Shown in pieces: positions 41,224-49,585 of a DNA stretch of 64,000 nt. Under the pieces are notes generated by a model, which did not search any database, was not told where the DNA came from, and worked only from the letters and a program-made list of their open reading frames with translations. How positions within the stretch are numbered: the first letter of the stretch is position 1; the number at the start of each line of letters is the position of its first letter. Both the position numbers and the translations under genes were made by a program. The stretch comes from Desulfovibrionaceae bacterium (lineage in GTDB: Bacteria > Desulfobacterota > Desulfovibrionia > Desulfovibrionales > Desulfovibrionaceae). Location of the stretch: NCBI GenBank assembly GCA_028689675.1, contig JAQVCS010000002.1, positions 174,966-238,965 of the forward strand. Direction: 5' to 3'.

Positions 41224-41347
41224 GGGCAGCCTCGAAGTATAAAGATACAACGCTACTTTTACGGGCAGCGTATAAGGACTTGTGATACTACACTGTCATG
41301 CACAAAAAGCCAAGCAGGACTTCACAGCGCCTTTTGGCAAGGGGAAC

Positions 41348-41378
41348 AAAAAAGGGGAGCCGAAAACCGACCCCCCCC
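41348..41378 (-). terminator. Intrinsic terminator after glyA
   Basis: The minus strand has a G-rich arm (complement of the eight-C run at 41371-41378), TCGG-TTTT-CGG, then CTCCCC and six T bases. The stem has two mismatches but the T run is good. Confidence 0.6.
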
Positions 41379-41397
41379 ATAGAAAACAGAGGCTTTG

Positions 41398-42636
41398 TTA
41401 CCAAGCAAACAGCGGGAAGGTATTGGCAAACTTTTCTACATCGCTGCTGATAGCGCCGAGGTAGGGGGCATCTTCATAATGTGCCAGAGCGTCAATAATA
41501 TATTCTGCCACTTTTTGCATTTCTGCTTCTTTCATGCCGCGCGTGGTAAGCGCAGCCGTGCCAATGCGCACGCCAGAAGTAACAAAGGGAGAGCGTGTTT
41601 CAAAAGGCACAGTGTTTTTATTCACCGTAATGCCTGCGGCGTCCAGCGCATGTTCTGCTGCTTTGCCAGTAATATCTTTATTGGTCAGGTCTACCAGCAT
41701 TAAGTGATTGTCTGTACCGCCAGAAACCAGTGTAAAGCCAGCATCGCTTAGGCATTGCGCCAAGGTGGCGGCATTGGCAATAACCTGTTTTTGATACAGG
41801 GCAAAGGCGGGGCGTAGGGCTTCGCCAAAGGCCACAGCCTTGGCGGCAATAACGTGCATTAAGGGGCCGCCCTGAATGCCAGGGAAGATTTGGCTATTGA
41901 TGGTTTTGCCCAAATCTTCGCTGGAAAGAATCATGCCGCCGCGCGGGCCGCGCAGGGTTTTGTGCGTAGTGGTGGTTGTAATGTGGGCATAGGGCACGGG
42001 CGATTGATGCAGCCCAGCCGCCACAAGGCCAGCAATATGTGCCATGTCCACAATCAATTTTGCCCCTACTTCGTCAGCAATGGCGCGGAAGCGGGCAAAG
42101 TCTATGGCTCGGGGGTAGGCGCTGGCACCAGCCACAATAACAGCAGGCTTATGCTGCCTTGCCAGCTCGGCCACCTGTTCATAATTGATGCGCCCTGTTT
42201 CCTTTTCAACCCCGTAGGAAACAATGTGGAAGAGCTTGCCGGAAAAATTAACAGGGCTGCCGTGGGTGAGGTGGCCACCATGCGAAAGATCCATGCCCAA
42301 GACGGTATCACCGGGTTTAATCAGCGCCATATAGGCGGCCATATTGGCTTGCGAGCCAGCATGGGGCTGCACATTGGCATAGGTGCAGCCAAAAAGCTGC
42401 TTGGCGCGGTCTATGGCAAGGTTTTCTGCTATATCTACAAATTCACAGCCGCCATAATAACGCTTGCCTGGGTAACCTTCGGCATATTTGTGCGTCATAA
42501 TAGAGCCTTGCGCTTCACGCACGGCTGTAGAAACAAAGTTTTCAGAGGCAATCAGTTCCAGCTTGCTCATCTGACGATGTGATTCTTGCACTATGGCTTG
42601 CGCCAATTCAGGGTCTTGCAAGAGCAATTGATCCAT
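41398..42636 (-). CDS. glyA: Serine hydroxymethyltransferase
   Basis: 412 residues. The pyridoxal-phosphate lysine lies in [14 protein letters not shown]; other family motifs are [23 protein letters not shown] and MAHIAGLVA. It interconverts serine and glycine and feeds one-carbon units to folate. It has terminators on both sides, so it may be expressed partly on its own. Confidence 0.98.
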   Translation of the reverse strand: MDQLLLQDPELAQAIVQESHRQMSKLELIASENFVSTAVREAQGSIMTHKYAEGYPGKRYYGGCEFVDIAENLAIDRAKQLFGCTYANVQPHAGSQANMAAYMALIKPGDTVLGMDLSHGGHLTHGSPVNFSGKLFHIVSYGVEKETGRINYEQVAELARQHKPAVIVAGASAYPRAIDFARFRAIADEVGAKLIVDMAHIAGLVAAGLHQSPVPYAHITTTTTHKTLRGPRGGMILSSEDLGKTINSQIFPGIQGGPLMHVIAAKAVAFGEALRPAFALYQKQVIANAATLAQCLSDAGFTLVSGGTDNHLMLVDLTNKDITGKAAEHALDAAGITVNKNTVPFETRSPFVTSGVRIGTAALTTRGMKEAEMQKVAEYIIDALAHYEDAPYLGAISSDVEKFANTFPLFAW

Positions 42637-42755
42637 GGTGATATTCCTTCCTCAAATGGTAATGGTGGGCTGGCACGCCATTTTGCAAAAAAATGTTCCT
42701 TTCTGTGGCAGCCATGCCACTTTGTGCCAGAATTCAGAAAAATGTTCAACAAAAC

Positions 42756-42788
42756 AAAAAGGGCGGCAAGGGCTGAGCCTTACCGCCT
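42756..42788 (-). terminator. Intrinsic terminator after fabF
   Basis: GGCGGCAAGG (42762-42771) pairs with CCTTACCGCC (42778-42787) with one mismatch, followed on the minus strand by CTTTTTGTTTTG. It divides the fatty-acid genes from glyA. Confidence 0.8.
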
Positions 42789-42831
42789 GTTTTATTTGGA
42801 AAAGGGCATGGTGTTGCCCAAAGCACTGGGT

Positions 42832-44082
42832 TTATTCAGCCCATTTTTTGAAAATAAGGCAGGCATTGGTACCGCCAAAGCCAAAGGAATTGGACATGGC
42901 ATAGGTACAATTTATTTTTTCTGAACCTGTGGTGACATAATCCAAATCGCATTCGGGGTCGGGGTTCTTTCTGTTCAGCGTGCCCGGGGCAATGCCTTCT
43001 TGCAATGCCTTGATGGTGAAAACAGCCTCAAGGCCGCCAGCAGCGCCCAGCAAATGCCCTGTCATGGATTTGGTGGCAGAAATTTTAATGCTATCGGCAT
43101 GCTTGCCAAAAACTAAGCGTATGGCTTTTGATTCTGCCGCATCATTCATATGCGTAGAGGTGCCGTGGGCATTAATATGCGCTATGTCTTCTGGCTGCAA
43201 GCCCGCATCGTGCAGGGCATTGCGCATGGCTGCGGCCATGCCTTCGCCTGATTCCAGCGGGGCTGTCATGTGGTGTGCATCGCACGAAGCACCAAAGCCC
43301 ACAATTTCAGCATAAATAGTTGCACCGCGCGCCTGTGCCGATTCCAGCGATTCCAAAAAGACTAAGCCTGCGCCTTCGCCCACCACAAAGCCGCTGCGCG
43401 TGCTGTCAAAGGGGCGCGAGGCTTCTTCTGGCTTGTCATTGCTATCGCAGCACAGGGCTTTAAGGGCGGTAAAGCCAGAAAGCCCCATTTCGGTAATGGT
43501 AGCTTCTACCCCGCCGCTAATCATGGCTTCGGCACGCCCCAGCATAATTTCTGCCCAAGCAGCGCCAATGGCGTGCGTGCCTGAGGCACAAGCCGAGGTG
43601 CATACCTGATTGTTGCCCTTTACGCCTGTGAAAATAGCCATTTGCCCCGGTGCCATATTAGAAATAAGCATGGGTATCATAAAGGGCGAAACCTTAGAAG
43701 GCCCAGCCGTCATGAGCTTTTCATGAAAAATTTCAATAGTGCGCAAGCCGCCAAGCCCCACACCCACCATAATGCCCACAGAGTGCGCATTGTCTTCTGT
43801 AAGGGGGAAGGCGCAATGCTTCATAAGCATGGTGGCGGCGGCAACGCCAAACTGGGTAAAGCGATCCATACGCTTTGCCTGCTTGGTGGGAATGTCATAC
43901 GCTTCGGGTTTGAAGTCTTTTACTTCGCCAGCAATGCGGGAATCAAACCTTGCGGTATCAAACAGGGTAATGGGGGCAATGCCCGACTTGCCAGCAACAA
44001 GATTTTCCCAGCTGCTTTCTACGGTATTGCCCAGCGGGCTGAGGGCGGCGAGGCCAGTAATGACAACGCGTCTGCGGTTCAT
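42832..44082 (-). CDS. fabF: 3-oxoacyl-ACP synthase II
   Basis: 416 residues from ATG 44082 (AAGGAG upstream). The condensing-enzyme triad is visible: Cys in VCTSACASGTHA, His in INAHGTSTHMND and His in MTGHLLGAAG. It elongates acyl-ACP chains in the cytoplasm. It follows acpP by 81 bases, with a GC-rich hairpin between. Confidence 0.97.
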   Translation of the reverse strand: MNRRRVVITGLAALSPLGNTVESSWENLVAGKSGIAPITLFDTARFDSRIAGEVKDFKPEAYDIPTKQAKRMDRFTQFGVAAATMLMKHCAFPLTEDNAHSVGIMVGVGLGGLRTIEIFHEKLMTAGPSKVSPFMIPMLISNMAPGQMAIFTGVKGNNQVCTSACASGTHAIGAAWAEIMLGRAEAMISGGVEATITEMGLSGFTALKALCCDSNDKPEEASRPFDSTRSGFVVGEGAGLVFLESLESAQARGATIYAEIVGFGASCDAHHMTAPLESGEGMAAAMRNALHDAGLQPEDIAHINAHGTSTHMNDAAESKAIRLVFGKHADSIKISATKSMTGHLLGAAGGLEAVFTIKALQEGIAPGTLNRKNPDPECDLDYVTTGSEKINCTYAMSNSFGFGGTNACLIFKKWAE

Positions 44083-44120
44083 GCCAGTGCTCCTTGCGGT
44101 GAGTGCGCATAAAACATAAG

Positions 44121-44139
44121 CGGCCGCATAGAGCGGCCG
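44121..44139 (-). terminator. Hairpin between acpP and fabF
   Basis: CGGCCGC (44121-44127) pairs with GCGGCCG (44133-44139). The minus-strand T content after it is low, so it probably tunes mRNA levels between the highly expressed acpP and fabF instead of ending transcription. Confidence 0.45.
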
Positions 44140-44163
44140 TATTTCCAAAAAAACAAGGGGAAA

Positions 44164-44397
44164 TTAGCCCTGCTTGCTTTCAATATAGCTGATGGCGTCT
44201 TGCACCTTAAGCAGCTTGGTGGCGTCGTCATCGGCAATTTCAATATCAAATTCTTCTTCCATAGCCATAATCAGCTCGGTCAGATCCAGAGAATCTGCGC
44301 CCAAATCTTCCACAAAAGATGCTTCGGGCTTTACCTGATCGGCAGCAACACCCAACTGTTCCACAATAATTTCAGTAACTTTAGCAGCAATAGACAT
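44164..44397 (-). CDS. acpP: Acyl carrier protein
   Basis: 77 residues from ATG 44397 (GGAGG 5 bases upstream). The phosphopantetheine attachment Ser is in GADSLDL, and the protein is strongly acidic as expected. It carries growing acyl chains. It is placed between fabG and fabF in the standard order. Confidence 0.98.
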   Translation of the reverse strand: MSIAAKVTEIIVEQLGVAADQVKPEASFVEDLGADSLDLTELIMAMEEEFDIEIADDDATKLLKVQDAISYIESKQG

Positions 44398-44456
44398 AAG
44401 AGCCTCCAATGATTGTCGTATAATTTAGTGCGGCAAAGCGCAAAAAATGCTGAATG

Positions 44457-45200
44457 TTAGCAATACATGCCGCCGTTGACGGCAAGCACCTGCCCTGTAA
44501 TATAGCGGGCTTTTTCTGAAGCAAGAAAGGCCACGGCTTCAGCCACATCGCTGGCTGTGCCCATGCGTTTCATGGGTATGGCCTCTTCGTACGATTTTTT
44601 TACATCGTCGGGCAAACCAGCAGTCATATCTGTTTCAATAAAACCGGGGGCAACAGCATTGACGGTAATATTGCGGCCAGCCAATTCTTTTGCGGCCGAT
44701 TTGGTAATGCCCAAAAGCCCAGCCTTGGCGGCGCTGTAATTCACCTGACAGGCATTGCCCATTTGCCCCACAACAGAAGAAATATTGATAATGCTGCCAT
44801 GGCGCTGCTTGGTCATAATTTTAGCGGCTTCACGCAGGGTAACAAAAGCCCCGCGCAGGTTAATGCCTATGACCGCGTCAAAATCATCATCTTTCATGCG
44901 CACAAGAAAGCCGTCTTTGGTAATGCCAGCATTGTTGACCAACACAGAAAGCTCAACCTTCCCTTTGATTTCATTGGCAAAAAAATCAGCAACAGCAGCG
45001 GCATCCCCTACATTCAGGCAAAAAGCGCGCGCAGCGCCGCCAGCAGACACAATAGCTTCTGCCACGGCCTCAGCTTCCTGCGGCTTGCTTACATAGGTAA
45101 GGTAGACCTGAAAACCCTCACGAGCCAATGTGTGCGCAATGGCTTTGCCTATGCCCCGTGAACCGCCAGTAACCAGCGCTGTAGGAAGTAACATTGTCAT
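44457..45200 (-). CDS. fabG: 3-oxoacyl-ACP reductase
   Basis: 247 residues from ATG 45200. It has the Rossmann motif TGGSRGIG, NNAGITKDG and the catalytic YSAAK pair of short-chain dehydrogenases, ending in VNGGMYC. It reduces 3-oxoacyl-ACP with NADPH. Confidence 0.97.
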   Translation of the reverse strand: MTMLLPTALVTGGSRGIGKAIAHTLAREGFQVYLTYVSKPQEAEAVAEAIVSAGGAARAFCLNVGDAAAVADFFANEIKGKVELSVLVNNAGITKDGFLVRMKDDDFDAVIGINLRGAFVTLREAAKIMTKQRHGSIINISSVVGQMGNACQVNYSAAKAGLLGITKSAAKELAGRNITVNAVAPGFIETDMTAGLPDDVKKSYEEAIPMKRMGTASDVAEAVAFLASEKARYITGQVLAVNGGMYC

Positions 45201-45305
45201 GGCGCTATCCTTTGCTTTAAGCTGTATCTGCATTCTTTGTAAGGAACAATGTAAAGATTGGGAGTGATACTTTATTTCTGGTCAAAAAGCAACAGATACT
45301 GTTCA

Positions 45306-46292
45306 TTAAAAATCTAATAAAAGTGCGCTCCATGTGAGCCCAGCCCCAAAAGAAACGCAGAGCACGCGTTTGCCATGGCTCAGCACCTGTGTTTGCAGCG
45401 CTTCTGCTAAAGCAAGGGGCACAGAGGCCGCAGAGGTATTGCCATATTGTTCCACATTGGCAAAAACTTTGCTGCTTGCTATGCCAAGGCGTGAGCCCAC
45501 AGCGTCAATAATGCGCATATTGGCCTGATGGGGCACAAGCAAATCAATATCGTGAATAGTGAGGCCATTGCGTTCCAACAGTGTTTTGCAGGCTTCTGCC
45601 ATACGGCGTACAGCATGCTTAAACACTTCGCGCCCCTGCATTTGCAGGAAAAAATCGTCTTCAATGCTTTGGCCTGCGGGTAGTTCTTTTTCAGCACCGC
45701 CGCCAATGGTGATAAGGCTGTGCAGGCTGCAATCGGCATCGCACAGCACATCGCGCACCTGTGCCAAGGGCTGCTCTGCTGTAGCACTAAAAATGCTGGC
45801 TGTTGCACCATCACCAAAAAGCACACAGGTGGAACGGTCATTCCAGTTCATGCGGCGGGTCATGGCTTCGGCAGCAATAAATAAAATTGTGGCATCGGGC
45901 TGACCAGCAAGAATGCTGCGGCATAAAGAAACACCGTACAAATAGCCAGAGCAGGCGGCATTGATATCAAAAGCCATGCATGAGGGCGCACCCAAGCTGC
46001 CCGCAATAATGCAGGCTGTGGAGGGGCAAAGCTTGTCTGGGGTGCAGGTGGCAACAATAATGTGGCTCAGGTCTTGCGGCTGTATGCCCGAGCTTTGCAG
46101 GGCGCGCTTTGCAGCGGCAAGCCCCATGGTGGCCGTGCTTTCTTCTGGCGCAAGGCGGCGGCGGCTGCAAATGCCTGTGCGGCTGGTGATCCATTCATCG
46201 CTGGTGTCCACCATGGTGCACAATTCAGCATTGGTAAGCCTGTGCTCTGGTGTGTACACACCAAGCGCAGTAAGCAAGCAAGCATGATTCAT
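45306..46292 (-). CDS. fabH: 3-oxoacyl-ACP synthase III
   Basis: About 328 residues. The triad is Cys in FDINAACSGYLYG, His in LLVPHQANMR and Asn in YGNTSAAS. It starts fatty-acid synthesis by condensing acetyl-CoA with malonyl-ACP. ATG 46292 (MNHACLL) is chosen; an in-frame GTG at 46304 is possible because neither has a clear ribosome site. It lies 26 bases after plsX. Confidence 0.96.
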   Translation of the reverse strand: MNHACLLTALGVYTPEHRLTNAELCTMVDTSDEWITSRTGICSRRRLAPEESTATMGLAAAKRALQSSGIQPQDLSHIIVATCTPDKLCPSTACIIAGSLGAPSCMAFDINAACSGYLYGVSLCRSILAGQPDATILFIAAEAMTRRMNWNDRSTCVLFGDGATASIFSATAEQPLAQVRDVLCDADCSLHSLITIGGGAEKELPAGQSIEDDFFLQMQGREVFKHAVRRMAEACKTLLERNGLTIHDIDLLVPHQANMRIIDAVGSRLGIASSKVFANVEQYGNTSAASVPLALAEALQTQVLSHGKRVLCVSFGAGLTWSALLLDF

Positions 46293-46318
46293 AGGTTCAG
46301 TCACCGTGCAGGGGAAGG

Positions 46319-47356
46319 CTAAAGGGCTTTGCTAAAGCGGGTTAATTCTTCATTAGCAAGAATGGTTTCGGCAAGGCGGCTGTTGGTGCCTTTGCGAACA
46401 AATGTTCCTGCCATAGTAATGGCTGTGGCCATAGCCTTGGGGTTAGAGCGCCCATGGCAGACAATAGAAAGCCCTTGCAAGCCCAGCAGCGGCGCGCCGC
46501 CATATTCGGCATAGTCCACACGCGCAGCAAATTTTTTAAAAGCGCTTTTTGCCAGCAAAGCGCCAAGCGTGGGCAAAAAACCTGAAGTCAGCATTTTTCT
46601 GAGCATACGGGTCAGGGCAGTGGCCAAGCCTTCGCTCATTTTTACCACCACATTGCCCACAAAGCCGTCGCACACCACAACGTCAATATCGCCAGTGTAA
46701 ATATCGCGCCCTTCTGCATTGCCCACAAAATTGATATTTTGTGCCATTTTAAGCAATTCGTACGCTTCTTTTACCTGAGAATTGCCCTTGCCTTCTTCTT
46801 CACCAATAGAGAGCAGGCTTACGCGCGGGGCGGCATAGCCCAGCAAATCGCGGGCAAAGGCATCGCCCATAAGGCCAAATTGAAAGAGATGATAGGGGCG
46901 GCAATCAACATTTGCGCCCACATCAAGCACAACCACGGGGTTTTTTTCGGTAGGCAGCAAGGTGGCAAGGGCAGGGCGCTCTACACCGGGCAAACGCCCC
47001 ATAATAAACATACCGCAGGCAACTGAAGCACCAGAGTGCCCAGCACTGACCACGGCATCGGCAGCCCCGTCTTTTATCAAACGGCAGGCTACTTGTATGG
47101 AGGCATCTTTTTTACGGCGCAAAATGTCTGAGGGTTTCTCATTCATGTGCACCACGTCAGAGGCGTGGACAATTTCGTAAGACGCGCCGTCAAGGGAAAG
47201 TTTTTGCAGTTCAGCTTCCACCTTGGCGGTATCCCCCACGAGAAGCACATGCAGGTCTTGTTCCTTAGACGCCATAAGAGCGCCTGGAACTACCACGGAG
47301 GGGCCAAAATCCCCCCCCATGGCGTCCACGGCAATAATGGGGCGCGTCTGGCTCAT
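46319..47356 (-). CDS. plsX: Phosphate acyltransferase PlsX
   Basis: 345 residues. IAVDAMGGDFGPSVVVPGA at the start, ASDVVHMNEKPSDILRRKKD and VSAGHSGASVACGMF are typical. It makes acyl-phosphate from acyl-ACP for phospholipid synthesis. Its ATG overlaps the rpmF stop by 1 base, so translation is coupled. Confidence 0.97.
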   Translation of the reverse strand: MSQTRPIIAVDAMGGDFGPSVVVPGALMASKEQDLHVLLVGDTAKVEAELQKLSLDGASYEIVHASDVVHMNEKPSDILRRKKDASIQVACRLIKDGAADAVVSAGHSGASVACGMFIMGRLPGVERPALATLLPTEKNPVVVLDVGANVDCRPYHLFQFGLMGDAFARDLLGYAAPRVSLLSIGEEEGKGNSQVKEAYELLKMAQNINFVGNAEGRDIYTGDIDVVVCDGFVGNVVVKMSEGLATALTRMLRKMLTSGFLPTLGALLAKSAFKKFAARVDYAEYGGAPLLGLQGLSIVCHGRSNPKAMATAITMAGTFVRKGTNSRLAETILANEELTRFSKAL

Positions 47357-47538
47357 TATTCAGCGTCGTTTTTAGGCAGCACCTGACGCCCTTTATAGGT
47401 GCCGCAGCTGGCGCACACGCTATGGGGCAGAGTGGGCTCACCACAAGAGCAGTAAACCACGGTAGGGGTGGCCACACGGTCGTGAGAGCGGCGCATACCC
47501 TTGCGGGAACGAGATTTTTTGTTCTGTTGAACAGCCAT
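47356..47538 (-). CDS. rpmF: Ribosomal protein L32
   Basis: 60 residues starting [20 protein letters not shown], with the zinc-type cysteines CSCG and [16 protein letters not shown] precedes the ATG. The yceD-rpmF-plsX order is widely conserved. Confidence 0.97.
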   Translation of the reverse strand: MAVQQNKKSRSRKGMRRSHDRVATPTVVYCSCGEPTLPHSVCASCGTYKGRQVLPKNDAE

Positions 47539-47562
47539 TGCAGTCTCCTTGGGCTAGTTGCC

Positions 47563-48117
47563 CTATTTTTTTATAGTCAGGGAACGCAGGACAGACAACC
47601 TAGGGTCGCCTTCCTCTTGAGTGCAGGCACAAGTGCCTGTGTTCAGGTTCATGCCGCAGCTGGGGCACAAGCCTTTGCAATCCGCCTTGCACAGGGGCTT
47701 TACAGGCAGGGCAAGAGAAAATTCTTCCCAACATAAAGCCGCCATATCCAGCACGGGAATGGAATCTTCAAGCAATATGTGGCTGTCTTCAAGGGGGGCT
47801 TCATTAACCAGCACATCGTCGCCTTCGTCTTCCTCGGGCTCATAGCCAGGCAAAAATTCAAAGGTTTCAAAGGTGCTGTTGAGTACCGTGCGGGCTTCTT
47901 CGGTGCAGCGGTTGCAGGGCAAAGCCACTTCACCAGTCAATGTGCCGCGCACAAGGCAGCCTTTTTCCGTAGGAAGCACCAAAACACGCGCTGTTATCGG
48001 CTGCAGCACACGGCAATCCATGCCAAATTCGGCAAGAGGATCAGCCCAGATGGCGGGATCGTCAATGACAAATTCCTGCCCCTGTGGCTCAAGTGTGTTG
48101 ATATAGATACGTCGCAT
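47563..48117 (-). CDS. YceD/DUF177 family protein
   Basis: 184 residues from ATG 48117 (GGGAG upstream). It shows CNRCTEEARTVL and a cysteine-rich C-terminus (CKADCKGLCPSCG then C-T-C), the DUF177 pattern. The family sits upstream of rpmF in many bacteria and has been linked to 23S rRNA or ribosome biogenesis. It is the first gene after the promoter at 48143-48171. Confidence 0.92.
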   Translation of the reverse strand: MRRIYINTLEPQGQEFVIDDPAIWADPLAEFGMDCRVLQPITARVLVLPTEKGCLVRGTLTGEVALPCNRCTEEARTVLNSTFETFEFLPGYEPEEDEGDDVLVNEAPLEDSHILLEDSIPVLDMAALCWEEFSLALPVKPLCKADCKGLCPSCGMNLNTGTCACTQEEGDPRLSVLRSLTIKK

Positions 48118-48142
48118 AGTAATGTTCTCCCGCGAAAAGTGC

Positions 48143-48171
48143 CTTTTACCTGTCTGCTCTTGTGCTGTCAA
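48143..48171 (-). promoter_or_regulatory. Promoter of the yceD-rpmF-plsX-fab operon
   Basis: The minus strand reads TTGACA (48166-48171), a 17-base spacer and TAAAAG (48143-48148), 26 bases before the yceD start. The -35 box is a full consensus match. Confidence 0.75.
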
Positions 48172-48181
48172 GCAGAGATTG

Positions 48182-48811
48182 CTAGACGTGCCCAGAGAAA
48201 ACAAGCACTACTGCCAGAGCAAGAAAAATGCAAGAGGCTATTCTGTTCATAATCCTTTGCCCGCGGGGGCTGGCATTGAACACTTGGGCAAGCCTGCCAC
48301 CCAGCAAGGCCACCAGCCCAAAGATAAGCAATGTGGCAAGAATAAAGAGCCCGCCCAATTGCCCAATTTGCCCTGCCACATTGCCCAGTGCTGGCTGGGT
48401 GAATTGCGGCAAAAAGGCCAGAAAAAAGAGTGTGACCTTGGGATTGGTAATATTCATAATAATACCGCGGCGGTACAGGGCTGCATAGCCTATAAACTGC
48501 TGCCCCTCAGTCACCATGCGCACGCTGCCAGCCCGCCATGAAAGCCATGCTAAATATAACAAATAGCCAGCACCTGCCAGCTTGAGCAGGGTAAAGGCAA
48601 GGGCAGAATTTTGAAAAATAACAGCCACACCCAAGGCCACGGCCGTGCTGTGCACCAACAGGCCGCTGGCAAGCCCCAAGGTGGTAACAAGCCCCGCACG
48701 GCTGCCGTATAAGGCTGACTGGGTAAGAACAAAAATATTGTCGGGGCCAGGTGCAAGGGCAAGAAAAAGCGCGGTGGCAAAAAATTGGGCTATGGTTTCA
48801 ATGGGCAGCAT
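48182..48811 (-). CDS. LysE family amino-acid exporter
   Basis: 209 residues with about six hydrophobic segments. The start LALAPGPDNIFVLTQSALYGSRAGL and VTEGQQFIGYAALYRRGIIMNITNPKVTLFFLAFLPQF region match LysE/RhtB permeases; recognisable short motifs are APGPDN and NPKVTLFFLAFLPQF. It probably exports an amino acid or related compound across the inner membrane; the substrate cannot be told. It overlaps the GIY-YIG gene by 22 bases. Confidence 0.92.
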   Translation of the reverse strand: MLPIETIAQFFATALFLALAPGPDNIFVLTQSALYGSRAGLVTTLGLASGLLVHSTAVALGVAVIFQNSALAFTLLKLAGAGYLLYLAWLSWRAGSVRMVTEGQQFIGYAALYRRGIIMNITNPKVTLFFLAFLPQFTQPALGNVAGQIGQLGGLFILATLLIFGLVALLGGRLAQVFNASPRGQRIMNRIASCIFLALAVVLVFSGHV

Positions 48812-49128
48812 GCTGTATTCCTTTCAATAACACGAGTAAAAAAAGCCCGCTTTGCCGCAGGGCTGGGCAGGGCTTTTATGTGGGCTTCAAGGCGCAGCGC
48901 AAGGCTGCGGCTGGTACAGGGCAGGCTGGCACAAAGCTGCACAGGGCGGCGGCCACGGGTGTAGCGCGCCCCGCCAGCGCTTTGGCCATTGTGCTGGGCA
49001 AGGCGGCGCGGCATATTGGTGGTAATGCCGCAATACAGTGTGCCGTCTGCGCATTCCAAAAGGTACACAAGCCAGCCTGTTTCCTGCTCTTGGGGCTGTG
49101 GGCTGGCTGGGCTTAACTGGCTAGCCAT
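48790..49128 (-). CDS. GIY-YIG nuclease-like protein (UPF0213/YhbQ type)
   Basis: 112 residues from ATG 49128; a longer frame begins with TTG. The single domain shows WLVYLLECADGTLYCGITTN (GIY-YIG core), MPRRLAQHN and GARYTRGRRPVQL, as in the YhbQ family. A role in DNA repair or processing is assumed for the family. It is embedded between overlapping neighbours and the start overlaps the zinc-ribbon gene by 16 bases. Confidence 0.9.
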   Translation of the reverse strand: MASQLSPASPQPQEQETGWLVYLLECADGTLYCGITTNMPRRLAQHNGQSAGGARYTRGRRPVQLCASLPCTSRSLALRLEAHIKALPSPAAKRAFFTRVIERNTACCPLKP

Positions 49129-49571
49129 TGGGTGAGCAAGCAAGAGGCAACCCAGTTACAGCAACGCACTAGCCATGGGTTGACTACAGTGCCATTCAAA
49201 ATTTTGCCCATACTGAAGAAAAAGCCCAATATGCTGCCCAGAGAATAGAAAAAAAGAAAACCAATAGATGCAAGCACACCCCATTGCACACCACAGGCCA
49301 GCATAAGCCCAAAGGTGATGAAAAAGGGCAGGCATGATTGCTGCTGTGCTGCCGAGCCTACGTTCCACGAAGAATAGCGGAAATAGCGCCCGCCATGCTG
49401 TGCGTTACCTTGCTGGTGCGCGTGATACTGTTCTTCACCCACCACCTCAGCATCCACTACATGGCTGCGTTCTTGCTCACTTTGCTGGCGGCTGATGCGC
49501 ATGGGCATAGTGCCACGGCAATGAGGGCACACAGAGCCTGAATATTCCTGACCACAAGAGGCACAAAGCAT
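49113..49571 (-). CDS. Zinc-ribbon membrane protein of unknown function
   Basis: 152 residues. An N-terminal four-Cys ribbon (CASCGQEY...CPHCRG) is followed by a polar linker rich in Gln and His and two hydrophobic segments (PFFITFGLMLACGVQWGVL, IGFLFFYSLGSILGFFF). It starts 14 bases after recJ with AAGGAG. No family is recognised. It may be a small inner-membrane protein with a cytoplasmic metal domain. Confidence 0.75.
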   Translation of the reverse strand: MLCASCGQEYSGSVCPHCRGTMPMRISRQQSEQERSHVVDAEVVGEEQYHAHQQGNAQHGGRYFRYSSWNVGSAAQQQSCLPFFITFGLMLACGVQWGVLASIGFLFFYSLGSILGFFFSMGKILNGTVVNPWLVRCCNWVASCLLTQWLAS

Positions 49572-49585
49572 AAATCATGTCTCCT

